Assembly (NCBI GenBank): GCA_030656215.1
Contig: JAUSOD010000021.1
Span: forward strand, 1 to 57,529
From: Azoarcus sp.
GTDB taxonomy: Bacteria; Pseudomonadota; Gammaproteobacteria; Burkholderiales; Rhodocyclaceae
Reading direction: 5' to 3'
DNA: 57,529 nucleotides
Made by a program: the position numbers and the translations under genes. This document shows, piece by piece, positions 22,455-32,209 of the stretch (positions are counted from its first letter, which is position 1; each line of letters begins with the position of its first letter). The notes beneath the pieces were generated by a model. The model saw nothing but the letters and a program-made list of their open reading frames with translations, had not been told where the DNA came from and did not search any database.

Positions 22455-22769
22455 TTACTTGATCCGCATGTCGTTCTTGACCGACTTCACCCCGGCCACG
22501 CTGCGCGCCACTTCAACCGCCTTGTTCGCAGCGGCCTGCGAGCTGACGAAACCGCTGAGCTGAACCACGCCCTTGAAGGTCTCGACGTTGATCTCGGCTA
22601 CCTTCAGCGCGGCATCCTCGAAAATCAGGGCCTTTACCTTGGCGGTGATGACGCTGTCGTCCACATACTGGCCCGTTCCTTCCTGCTTCGAGGTGGCAGC
22701 GCAGCCCACCATGGAGGTCAGCGCAAAGGCCAGCATCAGTGCAGAAAAGTACTTTCCGATTTTGTTCAT
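22455..22769 (-). CDS. BON-domain lipoprotein (OsmY/hyperosmotic-stress type)
   Basis: This 104-residue protein has a lipoprotein signal (MNKIGKYFSALMLAFALTSM, then VGCAA with the lipobox Cys) and one BON domain (about 40-104; DDSVITAKVKALIFEDAALKV, VVQLSGFVSSQAAANKAVEVA, VKSVKNDMRIK). BON proteins bind membranes and are often induced by osmotic or envelope stress. The ATG at 22769 is preferred because GGAG lies 10 bases upstream and the signal peptide starts there; the frame opens 28 codons earlier with no signal. A perfect stem-loop follows the stop. Its position next to the osmoprotective glucan synthase fits a stress role. Confidence 0.88.
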   Translation of the reverse strand: MNKIGKYFSALMLAFALTSMVGCAATSKQEGTGQYVDDSVITAKVKALIFEDAALKVAEINVETFKGVVQLSGFVSSQAAANKAVEVARSVAGVKSVKNDMRIK

Positions 22770-23027
22770 GATTGAGTTCTCCAGATGCAATAAAACCGGA
22801 TTCCTGATCCCGTGCCTCGTCAGCGCGTCGCTGTCCGGAGCCGGGCCCTCCACCTTACGTCATCCGGCACGACGAGGCGGGGTTGCGACTAGCCTTAGCT
22901 TGCGGCGTATCGAAACCTCATTGACATCATGATTGCCCGGCGCCCGATGGTCGGTACGCTGGCGCACATATCCGGGCCAGATCCGGCAGTAAGACATGGG
23001 CAAGACCCACGCGGCAACGGGAGCCCG

Positions 23028-25556
23028 CTACGGGACTGACACCGCGAGCCCGGCCCGGCCCCGCTCGCCCGGGCGCCCGCACTCGAACCAGCGTACGACG
23101 TCCTCGGGAGGCAGCGGGTGGCTGAACAGAAAGCCCTGCCCCTCGTCACATAGCCGGGTACGCAGAAAGGCGAGTTGCTCGTGCGTTTCCACCCCCTCGG
23201 CGATGACCCGCTGCCTGAGGTTGATCCCCATGCCGATGACCGCGCTGACGATGGTCGCATCATCGGTCTGGGCACCGATGTCGTGCACGAAGGTCTGGTC
23301 GATTTTCAGGGTATCGATCGGAAAGCGTCTCAGGTAGCTCAGGCTTGAGTAACCGGTGCCGAAGTCGTCGATCGCCAGCTGCACCCCCATGGCCTTCAAT
23401 GCCTGCAGCACCGACACTGACGCCTCCGCGTCATGCATCAGGATGCCCTCGGTCAGCTCGAGTTCGAGATAGCCCGGCGCGAGACCGGTCTCCGCCAGGA
23501 TGAGCGCAACGCCGGAGAGGAAGTCCTTGTGCCGGAACTCCACTGCCGAGACATTGACCGCCACCGGCACCGCACGCAAGCCCGCCAGCTGCCACGCCCT
23601 GACCTGACGACAGGCCTCGCGCAGCACCCAGCGCCCGATTGGCACAATCAGGCCGCAGTTTTCCGCAATGCCGATGAAATGCTGCGGATAGACCATCCCG
23701 AGCTCCGGGTCCTGCCAGCGCAGCAAGGCCTCGACACCGGTCATCGCGCCCGAGGCCAGATCGATCTGGGGCTGATAGTGGAGCAGGAACTCCCCCTGCT
23801 TCAGTGCACGCCGCAGACTGCCTTCGACCAACAGGCGGTGCACGGCACGGGTGTTCATGTCCGCATGAAAGAACTGGTAGTTGTCCCGGCCATTCTCCTT
23901 GGCGTGATACATCGCGGTGTCCGCGTTCTGCATCACCGCGTCGGCGTCGGCCCCATCGTCCGGATACACGCTGATACCGATACTCAGGCTGACATGCAGT
24001 TCGTGCTCGTCGATCTGATGTGATTCGTTGAGTGCAAGCAGCAGTTTGTCGGCGACATGCGCGGCGTCTTGCCCATCCTCGATTTCGGCCAACAGGATCA
24101 CGAACTCGTCTCCACCCTGGCGGCACACGGTATCAGTGTTGCGCACGCAGCCCTCCAGTCGCCTGGCAACCGACTGCAACAGACGGTCGCCGACCGCGTG
24201 ACCGAGTGAGTCATTGATATGCTTGAAGAAATCCAGATCCAGAAACAACAGCGCGACCTGCTTGCGGTGACGCTCCGCCTGGCCGATCGCACGGGTCAGG
24301 CGCTCGGTCAGCAGCACACGATTGGGCAGACCGGTAAGGAAGTCATGCTGGGCCAGATGCGCCATCTTGATTGCCATGGCCTGCGACTTGCTCACGTCGT
24401 GGAACACGATCACCGCGCCCGCAACACGGCCGGCGCGGTCGTGGATGGGCGCAGCCGAATCCTCGATCGCGGACTCGGACCCGTTGCGACGGATCAGTAT
24501 GGCGTTCGCTGCCAGCGCCACCGTTCGGTCCTCCGATATCGCCTGTTCCGCGGGGTTCGCAGCCGGTTGCCGCGTCTTGCCATCGATGATGGTGAACACC
24601 TGAGAAAGCGGCAAACCCTGTGCTTCCTTCCGCGACCAGCCGGTCATGGCTTCCGCCACCGGATTCATATAGGTCACCCGGCTCTGCAGATCAGTCGTCA
24701 CCACGCCATCCCCGATGGACTTGAGGGTAACCTGGGCGCGCTCCTTCTCCTCGAACAAGGCCTGTTCGGCAACGCGCAGCACCTGCTCCGCGGCCTTGCG
24801 CCCGCTGATATCCTCTACGATCTGCACCCGTCCGCGTGACCGTTGTCCAGCATCTTGGATCACCCCCGCATTGAGCCGGGTCCACACCAGGCTGCCGTCC
24901 TCGCGCACAAAGCGGACCTCGGACTGAAACGGCTCATCGTCCTGCACCGCGTCATGCCATTCGGCCAGCACCCGATCGCGGTCCTCGGGGTGGACGGCCA
25001 TGCTCCACTTGGTGCCCAGGGTCTGTTCGAGGCTCAGCCCGGAGATCTCGTGGTAAGCCAGGTTGGTGTAGACACAAGCCCCGGTCGGGTCGGACACGAA
25101 GATACCCAGCGGCGATGCATCGCTCATTGCGCGAAAACGAATTTCACTGCCGTGCAGAGCGTCACGGGAGGTCTTGCGCTCGATCACGTACAGCAGCGCA
25201 CGCGGCAGCCAGTGCGCATCGATATGACCCTTGGCCAGATAGTCGCTCGCACCACTGAGCATGGCTTCCTGCACCGCCTCGTCATCGGTGGCGGAGCTCA
25301 GCACCAGGATCAGCGCACGTGGCGCCGCCTTGAGAATCTGATTGAAGGCTTCGACCCCCTTGCCGTCGGGCAGCGTGAGATCGAGCAGGACAACCTCGAA
25401 CTCCCTCTCGGCCAGCCGCGCGAGCGCATCGGCGAGATGCCTCACCCACTCGACCACGAAGGGGCGCGTCCGTGAACCGGTGAGCGCCTCGAGTATCACT
25501 CTGGCGTCTTCGGGCTCATCCTCGACAAGAAGTACGGCGATCGGGGCCTCGTTCAT
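23028..25556 (-). CDS. REC-PAS-PAS-GGDEF-EAL c-di-GMP regulator
   Basis: This 842-residue cytoplasmic protein has a receiver domain (about 1-125; LLVEDEPED, phospho-acceptor in LLDLTLPDGKG), PAS (about 145-265), PAS (about 275-405), GGDEF (about 415-575) and EAL (about 590-835). The GGDEF motif is intact (CRQGGDEFVILL), with an RNTD inhibitory site five residues before it. EAL is also intact (GVEALLRW, AIDDFGTGYSSLSYL), so both cyclase and phosphodiesterase activity are possible, in contrast to the degenerate protein at 485-3898. The ATG at 25556 follows AAGGAG by 8 bases and matches the receiver's natural N-terminus; the longer open frame upstream is Arg/Cys-rich and unlikely. No partner kinase is adjacent, so it is an orphan response regulator. 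Confidence 0.92.
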   Translation of the reverse strand: MNEAPIAVLLVEDEPEDARVILEALTGSRTRPFVVEWVRHLADALARLAEREFEVVLLDLTLPDGKGVEAFNQILKAAPRALILVLSSATDDEAVQEAMLSGASDYLAKGHIDAHWLPRALLYVIERKTSRDALHGSEIRFRAMSDASPLGIFVSDPTGACVYTNLAYHEISGLSLEQTLGTKWSMAVHPEDRDRVLAEWHDAVQDDEPFQSEVRFVREDGSLVWTRLNAGVIQDAGQRSRGRVQIVEDISGRKAAEQVLRVAEQALFEEKERAQVTLKSIGDGVVTTDLQSRVTYMNPVAEAMTGWSRKEAQGLPLSQVFTIIDGKTRQPAANPAEQAISEDRTVALAANAILIRRNGSESAIEDSAAPIHDRAGRVAGAVIVFHDVSKSQAMAIKMAHLAQHDFLTGLPNRVLLTERLTRAIGQAERHRKQVALLFLDLDFFKHINDSLGHAVGDRLLQSVARRLEGCVRNTDTVCRQGGDEFVILLAEIEDGQDAAHVADKLLLALNESHQIDEHELHVSLSIGISVYPDDGADADAVMQNADTAMYHAKENGRDNYQFFHADMNTRAVHRLLVEGSLRRALKQGEFLLHYQPQIDLASGAMTGVEALLRWQDPELGMVYPQHFIGIAENCGLIVPIGRWVLREACRQVRAWQLAGLRAVPVAVNVSAVEFRHKDFLSGVALILAETGLAPGYLELELTEGILMHDAEASVSVLQALKAMGVQLAIDDFGTGYSSLSYLRRFPIDTLKIDQTFVHDIGAQTDDATIVSAVIGMGINLRQRVIAEGVETHEQLAFLRTRLCDEGQGFLFSHPLPPEDVVRWFECGRPGERGRAGLAVSVP

Positions 25557-25968
25557 GGGCTGCTCCTTCCGATCATGCCGAAGGCCGCTCCGCGACTCCT
25601 TACAAGGCTCAGACAGGGCATTCCATGATCTATGTTTGACTGGATAAAGGGATCTGTTGCAGATGGAGCACGCGCGACAAAACAAGACGGATCGCAACCC
25701 ATCTTCTGTTGCAGCGCAATATGCCCTCACCGTGGGGGCTCGTCTGTACGCCAGCGAACACAGGCTGGCGGCCGCGCGAAACAAACCAGACTCGGCGTGT
25801 GCGCTGCCGTACAGACAGCCGGGCGCACCCGAGCGATACTAAATTCAAGTCCATGCGGCCCATCATCGGGATTGGCCGCGCCCGCCACGCTGGCGGCAAG
25901 CCGGCGCAGCGCGACTAAGGTCTGTCCGGCGCTGACACTGCGACCATTCGATACAAAGGAGAAATGAG
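25557..25968. other. Intergenic region between divergent genes
   Basis: These 412 bp separate the c-di-GMP regulator (minus) from the DUF3309 gene (plus). No convincing ORF or RNA gene is seen. Short dyads are present: CGCCAGC/GCTGGCG (25749-25770) and CCGCCA-CGC-TGGCGG (about 25881-25895). The region presumably carries both promoters, but no clear -35/-10 pair was recognised. Confidence 0.4.
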
Positions 25969-26127
25969 ATGAGCCTGGGCACAATTTTGTTGATAGTGCT
26001 GGTACTGATGCTGCTCGGCGCGATTCCAAGCTGGCCCCACAGTCGAAACTGGGGTTACGGTCCCAGCGGGCTTTTCGGGCTGGTTTTGATCGTGGTCGTC
26101 ATCCTGCTGCTGACGGGCCGACTCTAG
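25969..26127 (+). CDS. DUF3309-family small membrane protein
   Basis: This 52-residue protein consists of two hydrophobic segments, LGTILLIVLVLMLLGAIPSW and GLFGLVLIVVVILLLTGRL, joined by the conserved WPHSRNWGYGPSG loop that marks the DUF3309 family. The function is unknown; members are common in Proteobacteria and often lie near stress or envelope genes, as here. AAAGGAGAA precedes the ATG by a few bases. An overlapping ATG five bases upstream stops after two codons and is not used. The 209-bp gap after it shows no feature beyond weak dyads. Confidence 0.88.
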   Translation: MSLGTILLIVLVLMLLGAIPSWPHSRNWGYGPSGLFGLVLIVVVILLLTGRL

Positions 26128-26336
26128 GAGTCAGTCGGGCTTGAAGCAGTCGGACTTGAGGCAGTCGTGGCACCGGCATGTCCTCACCCAATCCCGCTTG
26201 GGTCTGGTGCGGATGGAGAATTCACGACTGCAAACGAAGCCGCCGCAGGATGACCCGACCCGATGCGGGCTGGTCATCCCTGCGGTGGCCTCGTCAGATT
26301 TCATCGTAAAGTTGGCAGCCTTAAATTGCCGCGGTC

Positions 26337-26507
26337 TTACTTCTTGTTGCCGTCCACCGCATCCTTAATGCTGTCACCCGCCTTCTCGATCGTCTGGTCG
26401 ACCGATTTTCCCGCTTTCTCTGCGGGACCTTCCTTCTGGCAACCTGTGACGGCCACCAGCAACGCACTCATCACCAATACTGCACTGAAGCCTTTACCGA
26501 ATTTCAT
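26337..26507 (-). CDS. Small entericidin-like lipoprotein
   Basis: This 56-residue protein has a lipoprotein signal (MKFGKGFSAVLVMSALLVAV, TGCQ lipobox) and a short mature part built from the repeated helical theme AEKAGKSVDQTIEKAGDSIKDAVDG. Such amphipathic mini-lipoproteins are widespread and often stress-induced; no enzymatic role is expected. The ATG at 26507 is set by AGGAG 9 bases upstream and by the signal peptide; an earlier in-frame start would add 17 residues with no signal. It lies downstream of another small lipoprotein gene on the same strand. Confidence 0.8.
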   Translation of the reverse strand: MKFGKGFSAVLVMSALLVAVTGCQKEGPAEKAGKSVDQTIEKAGDSIKDAVDGNKK

Positions 26508-26591
26508 GCTTGCTGTCTCCTGAAGTAAAACAGACGCCGGCCCGGACATGTCCGGCACCGGCTCACAAATCTTGTCGCGGCCCGATGCAAC

Positions 26592-26623
26592 GCGCCCGAT
26601 CTGTCATCGACGGGATCGGGCGC
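26592..26623 (-). terminator. Strong stem-loop after the glycine-zipper lipoprotein gene
   Basis: GCGCCCGATC (26592-26601) pairs perfectly with 26614-26623 across 12 bases, 35 bp past the stop at 26658. No U-tract follows. A second dyad, CCGGACATGTCCGG (26542-26555), lies closer to the next gene and may be an operator or a second terminator element. Confidence 0.5.
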
Positions 26624-26657
26624 ATCGAACTCACGCACATCACATTCTGACGAGCGC

Positions 26658-26876
26658 TCAGGGTTTGCTGACTTCGTGCCCGATGATGCCGCCGACGGCT
26701 GCGCCGCCCACGGTCCCGACCGCGCTGCCGCCGGTCAGAATTGCACCACCGACCGCACCCGCACCCGCACCAATCACGGTGTTCTTGTCCTGTGACGACA
26801 TTCCGGCACAAGCACCCAGTGCGAACACCATCGCCACGGTGCTTGCACCAAGTGCAAATCGCTGTATCGTTTTCAT
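26658..26876 (-). CDS. Glycine-zipper lipoprotein (OsmB/SlyB-like)
   Basis: This 72-residue protein has a lipoprotein signal (MKTIQRFALGASTVAMVFAL, GACAG lipobox), then a Gly-zipper hairpin of two Gly/Ala-rich helices (VIGAGAGAVGGAILTGG and VGTVGGAAVGGIIGHEV). The pattern matches OsmB-type outer-membrane lipoproteins linked to osmotic or envelope stress. GAAGAGG lies about 8 bases before the ATG. It is followed by a strong stem-loop and another small lipoprotein gene, and faces the protease-MoxR operon divergently. Confidence 0.88.
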   Translation of the reverse strand: MKTIQRFALGASTVAMVFALGACAGMSSQDKNTVIGAGAGAVGGAILTGGSAVGTVGGAAVGGIIGHEVSKP

Positions 26877-27314
26877 TGAATGGCCTCTTCACCTTGTTTT
26901 AACTTGCAGTGATGCACGGACACACAGGATCGTGCATGCCATACACCATCAGGAGCGGCACCGTGGCGCGTGTTGCCGCATAACGAACAGCAATCAGCGA
27001 ACCTAAGCCTACTCCGACGGGTTCATCGTATGGCAAGGCACGCACGCTGTCGGTTGGCTTGCGCACATAGGCGGCCGAGCCTCCGCTCAGGAACTCGCGA
27101 CCGGGCTCGGTGTCTTCCAGCTTGTCGGCGGTACGCTGTTGCAGTACACCGCTGTTGCACTACGCTTACGGTACGCAAACGGCAGCACCTGATGCCCTGC
27201 TCTGCTGGCGCCCGACGCCGGAAGGGGAACGGAACGGCGTGCTGCTTTCGGAACGCGTTTCGGGCCGGGAGCCTTGCCCGAATCGAAGGGGGCGAATGCA
27301 ATGCACCGATCCGG
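26877..27314. other. Divergent intergenic region, probably non-coding
   Basis: These 438 bp lie between the lipoprotein (minus) and protease (plus) genes. The protease frame is open back to 26970, but its translation there is rich in Arg and Cys and lacks any domain, so it is read as non-coding. Promoters for both genes should lie here; none could be assigned with confidence. Confidence 0.4.
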
Positions 27315-28346
27315 ATGCAGCCGATGAAAAGGCCACCTTTGTGCAGCCACTCGCGCCGCACCGGGGCGAGCGGGTCGTCTTCGACTCCACTCACCGACCC
27401 GACGGCCGCCGTAAGGAACACGGCAGCGGCCACGCCGGCGCAATCGGCGGCGGATGATGCGCCGGGGCCTTGGCAGCGCCTGGCCCATCGCCACGAAAGA
27501 CGTCTGTGGCTGCTCGTGCTGGTGCTCGGCGCCCTGGCATTCTGGTGGCGCACGGAGCCACCGGTCGCCGCGCCGCTGAGCTTCGTCCAGATCGATCACC
27601 TGGTGCGCAAGTCGATCGAGGAAAAGCCGCTCACCCCACCAGCCAGGTTGGCCTACGAGCGCATGATCCCCTCGGTGGTCCGCGTGGTCGGGCTGGCGGA
27701 ACCCGAACCGGCCGCGAAGGAAGCGCAGTCACGAAACGGAAAGCCCGGCGGAAAACCGGGGACAAAGCCCGAACCGGCCGACGAGCCCGCCAATCCCGCG
27801 GAGCCGGTCGAACAGGGCGTGGGCACTGGCGTGGTGATCATCGACAACGGCACCATCCTCACCAACCTGCACGTGGTAATGGGTGCGCGTGCAATCCGGG
27901 TAACCTTTGCCGACGGCCTCGAATCCGACGCCCAGATTGTGAACGTGATGTACGAGCACGATCTCGCGGTGCTGCGCACCAGCACGGTTCCCGACGACCT
28001 CGTCGCCGCCACCATGCGCAGCACCGGCGGCCTTGCGCCGGGCGACTCGGTGCTGGCAATCGGCTTCCCCTTCGGCATCGGCCCCTCGGCCTCGGTCGGC
28101 GTGGTGTCGGGGCTGAAGCGCGAATTCCGCTCGCCCGAGGGCAAGCGCGTGCTGACCAACCTGATCCAGTTCGATGCGGCAGCCAACCCGGGCAACTCCG
28201 GGGGCCCGCTGGTGACGATGGATGGCGAGGTGGTGGGGATCGTTACCGCCATCCTCAACCCGACCGAACAGCGCGTGTTTGTGGGGATCGGCTTCGCAGT
28301 ACCGATCGAGAACGCCGCCGCCGGCGCCGGCATGCACCCTTTCTGA
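27315..28346 (+). CDS. Membrane-anchored trypsin-like serine protease without PDZ domain
   Basis: This protein of about 343 residues has an N-terminal cytoplasmic stretch, one membrane anchor (LWLLVLVLGALAFWW, about 65-80), a Pro/Lys-rich linker and an S1C protease domain. The catalytic triad is complete: H186 (TNLHVV), D216 (EHDLAVL) and S295 (NPGNSGGP). The oxyanion loop and the VGIGFAVPI strand are present, but the protein stops 20 residues later, so the PDZ domains of HtrA/DegS are missing. The start is uncertain: ATG at 27315 or 27324, neither with a strong ribosome site. It precedes moxR by 8 bp and is likely co-transcribed. The active site should face the periplasm. Confidence 0.8.
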   Translation: MQPMKRPPLCSHSRRTGASGSSSTPLTDPTAAVRNTAAATPAQSAADDAPGPWQRLAHRHERRLWLLVLVLGALAFWWRTEPPVAAPLSFVQIDHLVRKSIEEKPLTPPARLAYERMIPSVVRVVGLAEPEPAAKEAQSRNGKPGGKPGTKPEPADEPANPAEPVEQGVGTGVVIIDNGTILTNLHVVMGARAIRVTFADGLESDAQIVNVMYEHDLAVLRTSTVPDDLVAATMRSTGGLAPGDSVLAIGFPFGIGPSASVGVVSGLKREFRSPEGKRVLTNLIQFDAAANPGNSGGPLVTMDGEVVGIVTAILNPTEQRVFVGIGFAVPIENAAAGAGMHPF

Positions 28347-28354
28347 GGACGCCC

Positions 28355-29345
<991 letters not shown>

Positions 29346-29371
<26 letters not shown>

Positions 29372-30329
29372 AGGCAGCGCAGCCGGCGCCGAGGCACTCC
29401 TGCTCAGGCTGGAGTGGACCGTGATTCGCCGGCTCGACGGCCTGTTGCAGGGCGACTATCGCACCCTGTGGCGCGGCGCCGGGCTCGACCTTGCGGACCT
29501 GCGCGAATACCAGCACCACGACGACGTGCGCCATATCGACTGGAACGTCACCGCGCGGCTGCAGCAGCCCTATGTGCGCCAGTTCACCGAGGAACGCGAG
29601 CTGTCGGCCTGGTTCCTCGTCGATCTCAGCGCCAGCGTCGATTTCGGCTCCGACACGCGCACCAAGCGCAGCATCGCGCGCGAATTCGTCGGCGTGCTTG
29701 CACGCCTGCTGACGCGCCACGGCAACCGCGTGGGCGCGCTATTGTATGGCACCGAGGTGGACACCGTGATCCCGCCGCGCGCCGGCCGCCTGCATGTGCT
29801 GCACCTGATGCAGCGCATGGCGCGGCGCCCGGTCGAGACCGCCCTTGGGGTGACCCGCCTGGACGAACTGCTGGCGGCTGCCCAACGCGTCATCAAGCGT
29901 CGCAGCACCGTGTTCGTGGTCTCCGACTTCATCTGCCCGACCGGCTGGGAGGCGGTGCTGGCGCAGCTGGCGCGCCGCCATGAAGTGACTGCGGTGCGCC
30001 TGTACGACCCGCTGGAGATGGAGCTGCCCGATCTTGGTCTGGTGACGCTGAACGACGCCGAGAGCGGCGAACAACTGGTGGTCGACACCCGCGACGCCGG
30101 GTTTCGCGCGCGTTTCGCCGCCGCGGCCGCCGAGCGCGAAACCACCTTGCGCACAGCCCTCGCCACCGCCGGGGTGGACACGCTCGAACTCGCCACCGAC
30201 GACGACGTGCTCGACGCCATCCTGCGCTTCACCGACCTGCGCCGCTCGCTGGCGATCCTGTCCAGGCGCAATGCCACCGGCAACGGACTGCCCACCCATC
30301 TCGGCGAACACGGAGCGATCAGACCATGA
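29346..30329 (+). CDS. DUF58 domain protein
   Basis: This 327-residue protein has the DUF58 core: GDYRTLWRGAGLDLADLREYQHHDDVR, matching the conserved G-x-R-S/D-REY-x-x-GDD-x-R-x-IDW pattern, then WFLVDLSASVDFGS with a MIDAS-like DxSxS. The fold is VWA-like and the protein is expected to bind the MoxR ATPase next door. No transmembrane segment is obvious, unlike many DUF58 proteins that carry two. It starts 26 bp inside moxR and ends with an ATGA overlap into the VWA gene, so the three are translationally linked. The client complex is unknown. Confidence 0.9.
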
Positions 30330-31369
30330 CGACGCTGCCGCTCAATTTCATCTGGCCCGAGATGCGGTGGTTGCTGCTTTTGCTGCCGCTGCTGATCGTC
30401 CTCTATCTGTGGTTGCTCCACCGCCGCAAGAAAACCTCGCTGCGCTATGCCGATCTGGCCCTGGTGAGGCAGGCCATGGGCAAAAGTGCGGCCTGGCGCC
30501 GCCACCTGCCGCCGGCGCTGATGCTGCTCGCAATCGCTTCCCTGCTGCTGGCGGCGACGCGACCGACCGCACTCATCAGCCTGCCCTCGCAACAGGAAAC
30601 CATCATCCTCGCCATGGACGTGTCGGGCAGCATGCGCGCCGCCGACGTGCAGCCCAACCGCCTGATCGCTGCGCAGGAGGCGGCCAAGGCCTTTATCGCC
30701 GAGTTGCCGCGTCATGTGCGCGTGGGCGTGGTGCAGTTTGCCGGCACCGCAGCGGTGGTGCAGCCACCCACCCACAGTCGCGAGGACGTGGTGGCCGCGA
30801 TCGACCGCTTCCAGCTCCAGCGCGGTACCGCCACCGGCAGCGGCATCGTGCTATCGCTGGCCACGCTGTTCCCCGAGGCCGGCATCGACCTGTCGCACAT
30901 CACCGGCCAGCGGGCGATGCCGCCGGGCCCGAGCGACCTGCCACAACCGGCGTTCACCCCGGTGGCGCCGGGCTCATACTCCTCCGCCGCCATCATCATG
31001 CTGACCGACGGCCAGCAAACTACCGGCCCCGACCCGCTGGAAGCGGCCAGAATGGCGGCCGACCGCGGCGTACGCGTCTACACCGTGGGCATCGGCACCC
31101 GGGACGGTGACACGATCGGCTTCGAAGGCTGGTCGATGCGGGTCCAACTCGACGAGGAAGCGCTGCAGGCGGTCGCCAACATCACCCGGGCCGATTACTT
31201 TTATGCCGGCACCGCCGAGGACCTGAAAAAGGTCTACCAGAGCCTGTCGACCCGTATCGCGGTCGAAACCAAGGAGACCGAGATCAGCGCCCTGCTTGCC
31301 GCACTGGGTGCGCTGCTGGTGATCGTCGCATCCGGGCTGTCGGTCTGGTGGTTCGGCCGGGTAAGTTGA
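30326..31369 (+). CDS. BatA-like VWA domain membrane protein
   Basis: This 347-residue protein has N-terminal membrane segments (about 10-30 and 57-75), a VWA domain (about 90-300) with a full MIDAS site (D98-V-S-G-S, the ATGSG threonine loop and MLTDGQQ), and a C-terminal membrane helix (LLAALGALLVIVASGLSVWWF). The VWA domain faces the periplasm. This is the BatA class from MoxR-Bat operons; the BatB, TPR and BatD partners are not present here. The fourth gene of the run, it follows DUF58 by ATGA overlap. Roles in stress tolerance and complex assembly are known for relatives; the substrate here is unknown. Confidence 0.9.
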   Translation: MTTLPLNFIWPEMRWLLLLLPLLIVLYLWLLHRRKKTSLRYADLALVRQAMGKSAAWRRHLPPALMLLAIASLLLAATRPTALISLPSQQETIILAMDVSGSMRAADVQPNRLIAAQEAAKAFIAELPRHVRVGVVQFAGTAAVVQPPTHSREDVVAAIDRFQLQRGTATGSGIVLSLATLFPEAGIDLSHITGQRAMPPGPSDLPQPAFTPVAPGSYSSAAIIMLTDGQQTTGPDPLEAARMAADRGVRVYTVGIGTRDGDTIGFEGWSMRVQLDEEALQAVANITRADYFYAGTAEDLKKVYQSLSTRIAVETKETEISALLAALGALLVIVASGLSVWWFGRVS

Positions 31370-31467
31370 GGCCGATGAACTGAGGCCGGATGATTTCTCG
31401 CGCCGTGCGCACAAGCGACCCCTATACTGAAAGCACAATCCCAACAAGATCATCGGAGGAAACGGCC

Positions 31468-31677
31468 ATGTCAGATCACGTGTACAAGATCGTAGAACTC
31501 GTCGGTTCATCGCCCGTCAGTTCGGACGAAGCCATTCGCAATGCCATCGCCCAGGCGAGCAAGAGCCTCCGCCACATGGACTGGTTCGAGGCTACCGAGA
31601 TCCGCGGCCACCTGAGCGACGGCAAGATTGCCCATTTCCAGGTCAAGGTGAAAGTCGGGTTCCGGCTGGAAGACTGA
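31468..31677 (+). CDS. Dodecin, flavin-binding storage protein
   Basis: This 69-residue protein matches dodecin throughout: [19 protein letters not shown], the [14 protein letters not shown] flavin-stacking Trp region and the [16 protein letters not shown] ending. Twelve subunits form a hollow shell that binds and buffers flavins. The ATG at 31468 has GGAGGAAA 8 bases upstream; the frame opens 26 codons earlier without a ribosome site. A TATACT at 31423-31428 may be its -10 element, suggesting its own promoter separate from the MoxR operon 98 bp upstream. Confidence 0.95.
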   Translation: MSDHVYKIVELVGSSPVSSDEAIRNAIAQASKSLRHMDWFEATEIRGHLSDGKIAHFQVKVKVGFRLED

Positions 31678-31721
31678 AGCCCGCTGGACCGATCGCCACG
31701 CGATGAGTGGCAACAGGTGAC

Positions 31722-32198
31722 TCATGGCGCCGCTTCCCCGGCCTCCGCGAACAGGGTTCGGATCATCTCCACTCGCCGCCGGTTTACACCGAAATCGTAG
31801 TAGCCGGACTGCGAGGCCGAGCGCACCTGAATCTGGCCGGGCGGATCGAAACGAAACGCCACCTCATCGACGAATCCAAACAGCGCCGAGCGGAATTCGG
31901 CATGGACCGTTCCATCGGCATCGTGCGTGGTCCGCACCCGTTCCATATGGTTGAGGACGGCCATCAAGCGCGCCCGCGCCCGGGCCTCGTCGCCGCTGTA
32001 GCGCAGGGGATCGACCCGCTGGCCTGCAGTAGTCGCCTGGGAAGAAACACAGTTCGGGGACGCCGGACACGGGGCAAGAAAAGACGCGCCCGGACTCGTA
32101 CCGGCCCGCAGTTGCTGTGCGCCGGCCAGACTGCCCAGCACCAGCGCCATCAACAGGCCCACACGATTCACACCGCCTGTCCAGCGTATCATTTTCAT
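31722..32198 (-). CDS. DUF1499 family secreted protein
   Basis: This 158-residue protein has a signal peptide or anchor (VGLLMALVLGSLAGAQQLRAG) and the DUF1499 hallmark CPASPNCVSSQ, followed by VDPLRY and the AEFRSALFGFVDEVAFRFD strand pair. The domain is uncharacterised; members are periplasmic or membrane-associated. AAGGGGAAAA supports the ATG. It follows the LolA-like gene with an 11-bp gap, so the two are an operon, perhaps both working on lipids or lipoproteins in the envelope; that is inferred. Confidence 0.88.
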   Translation of the reverse strand: MKMIRWTGGVNRVGLLMALVLGSLAGAQQLRAGTSPGASFLAPCPASPNCVSSQATTAGQRVDPLRYSGDEARARARLMAVLNHMERVRTTHDADGTVHAEFRSALFGFVDEVAFRFDPPGQIQVRSASQSGYYDFGVNRRRVEMIRTLFAEAGEAAP

Positions 32199-32209
32199 GT
32201 TTTCCCCTT

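Noticed and set aside
26970-27314. N-terminal extension of the trypsin-like protease
   Set aside because: The translated stretch is Arg/Cys-rich, without signal or domain, and GTG at 26970 is poorly placed relative to AGGAG.
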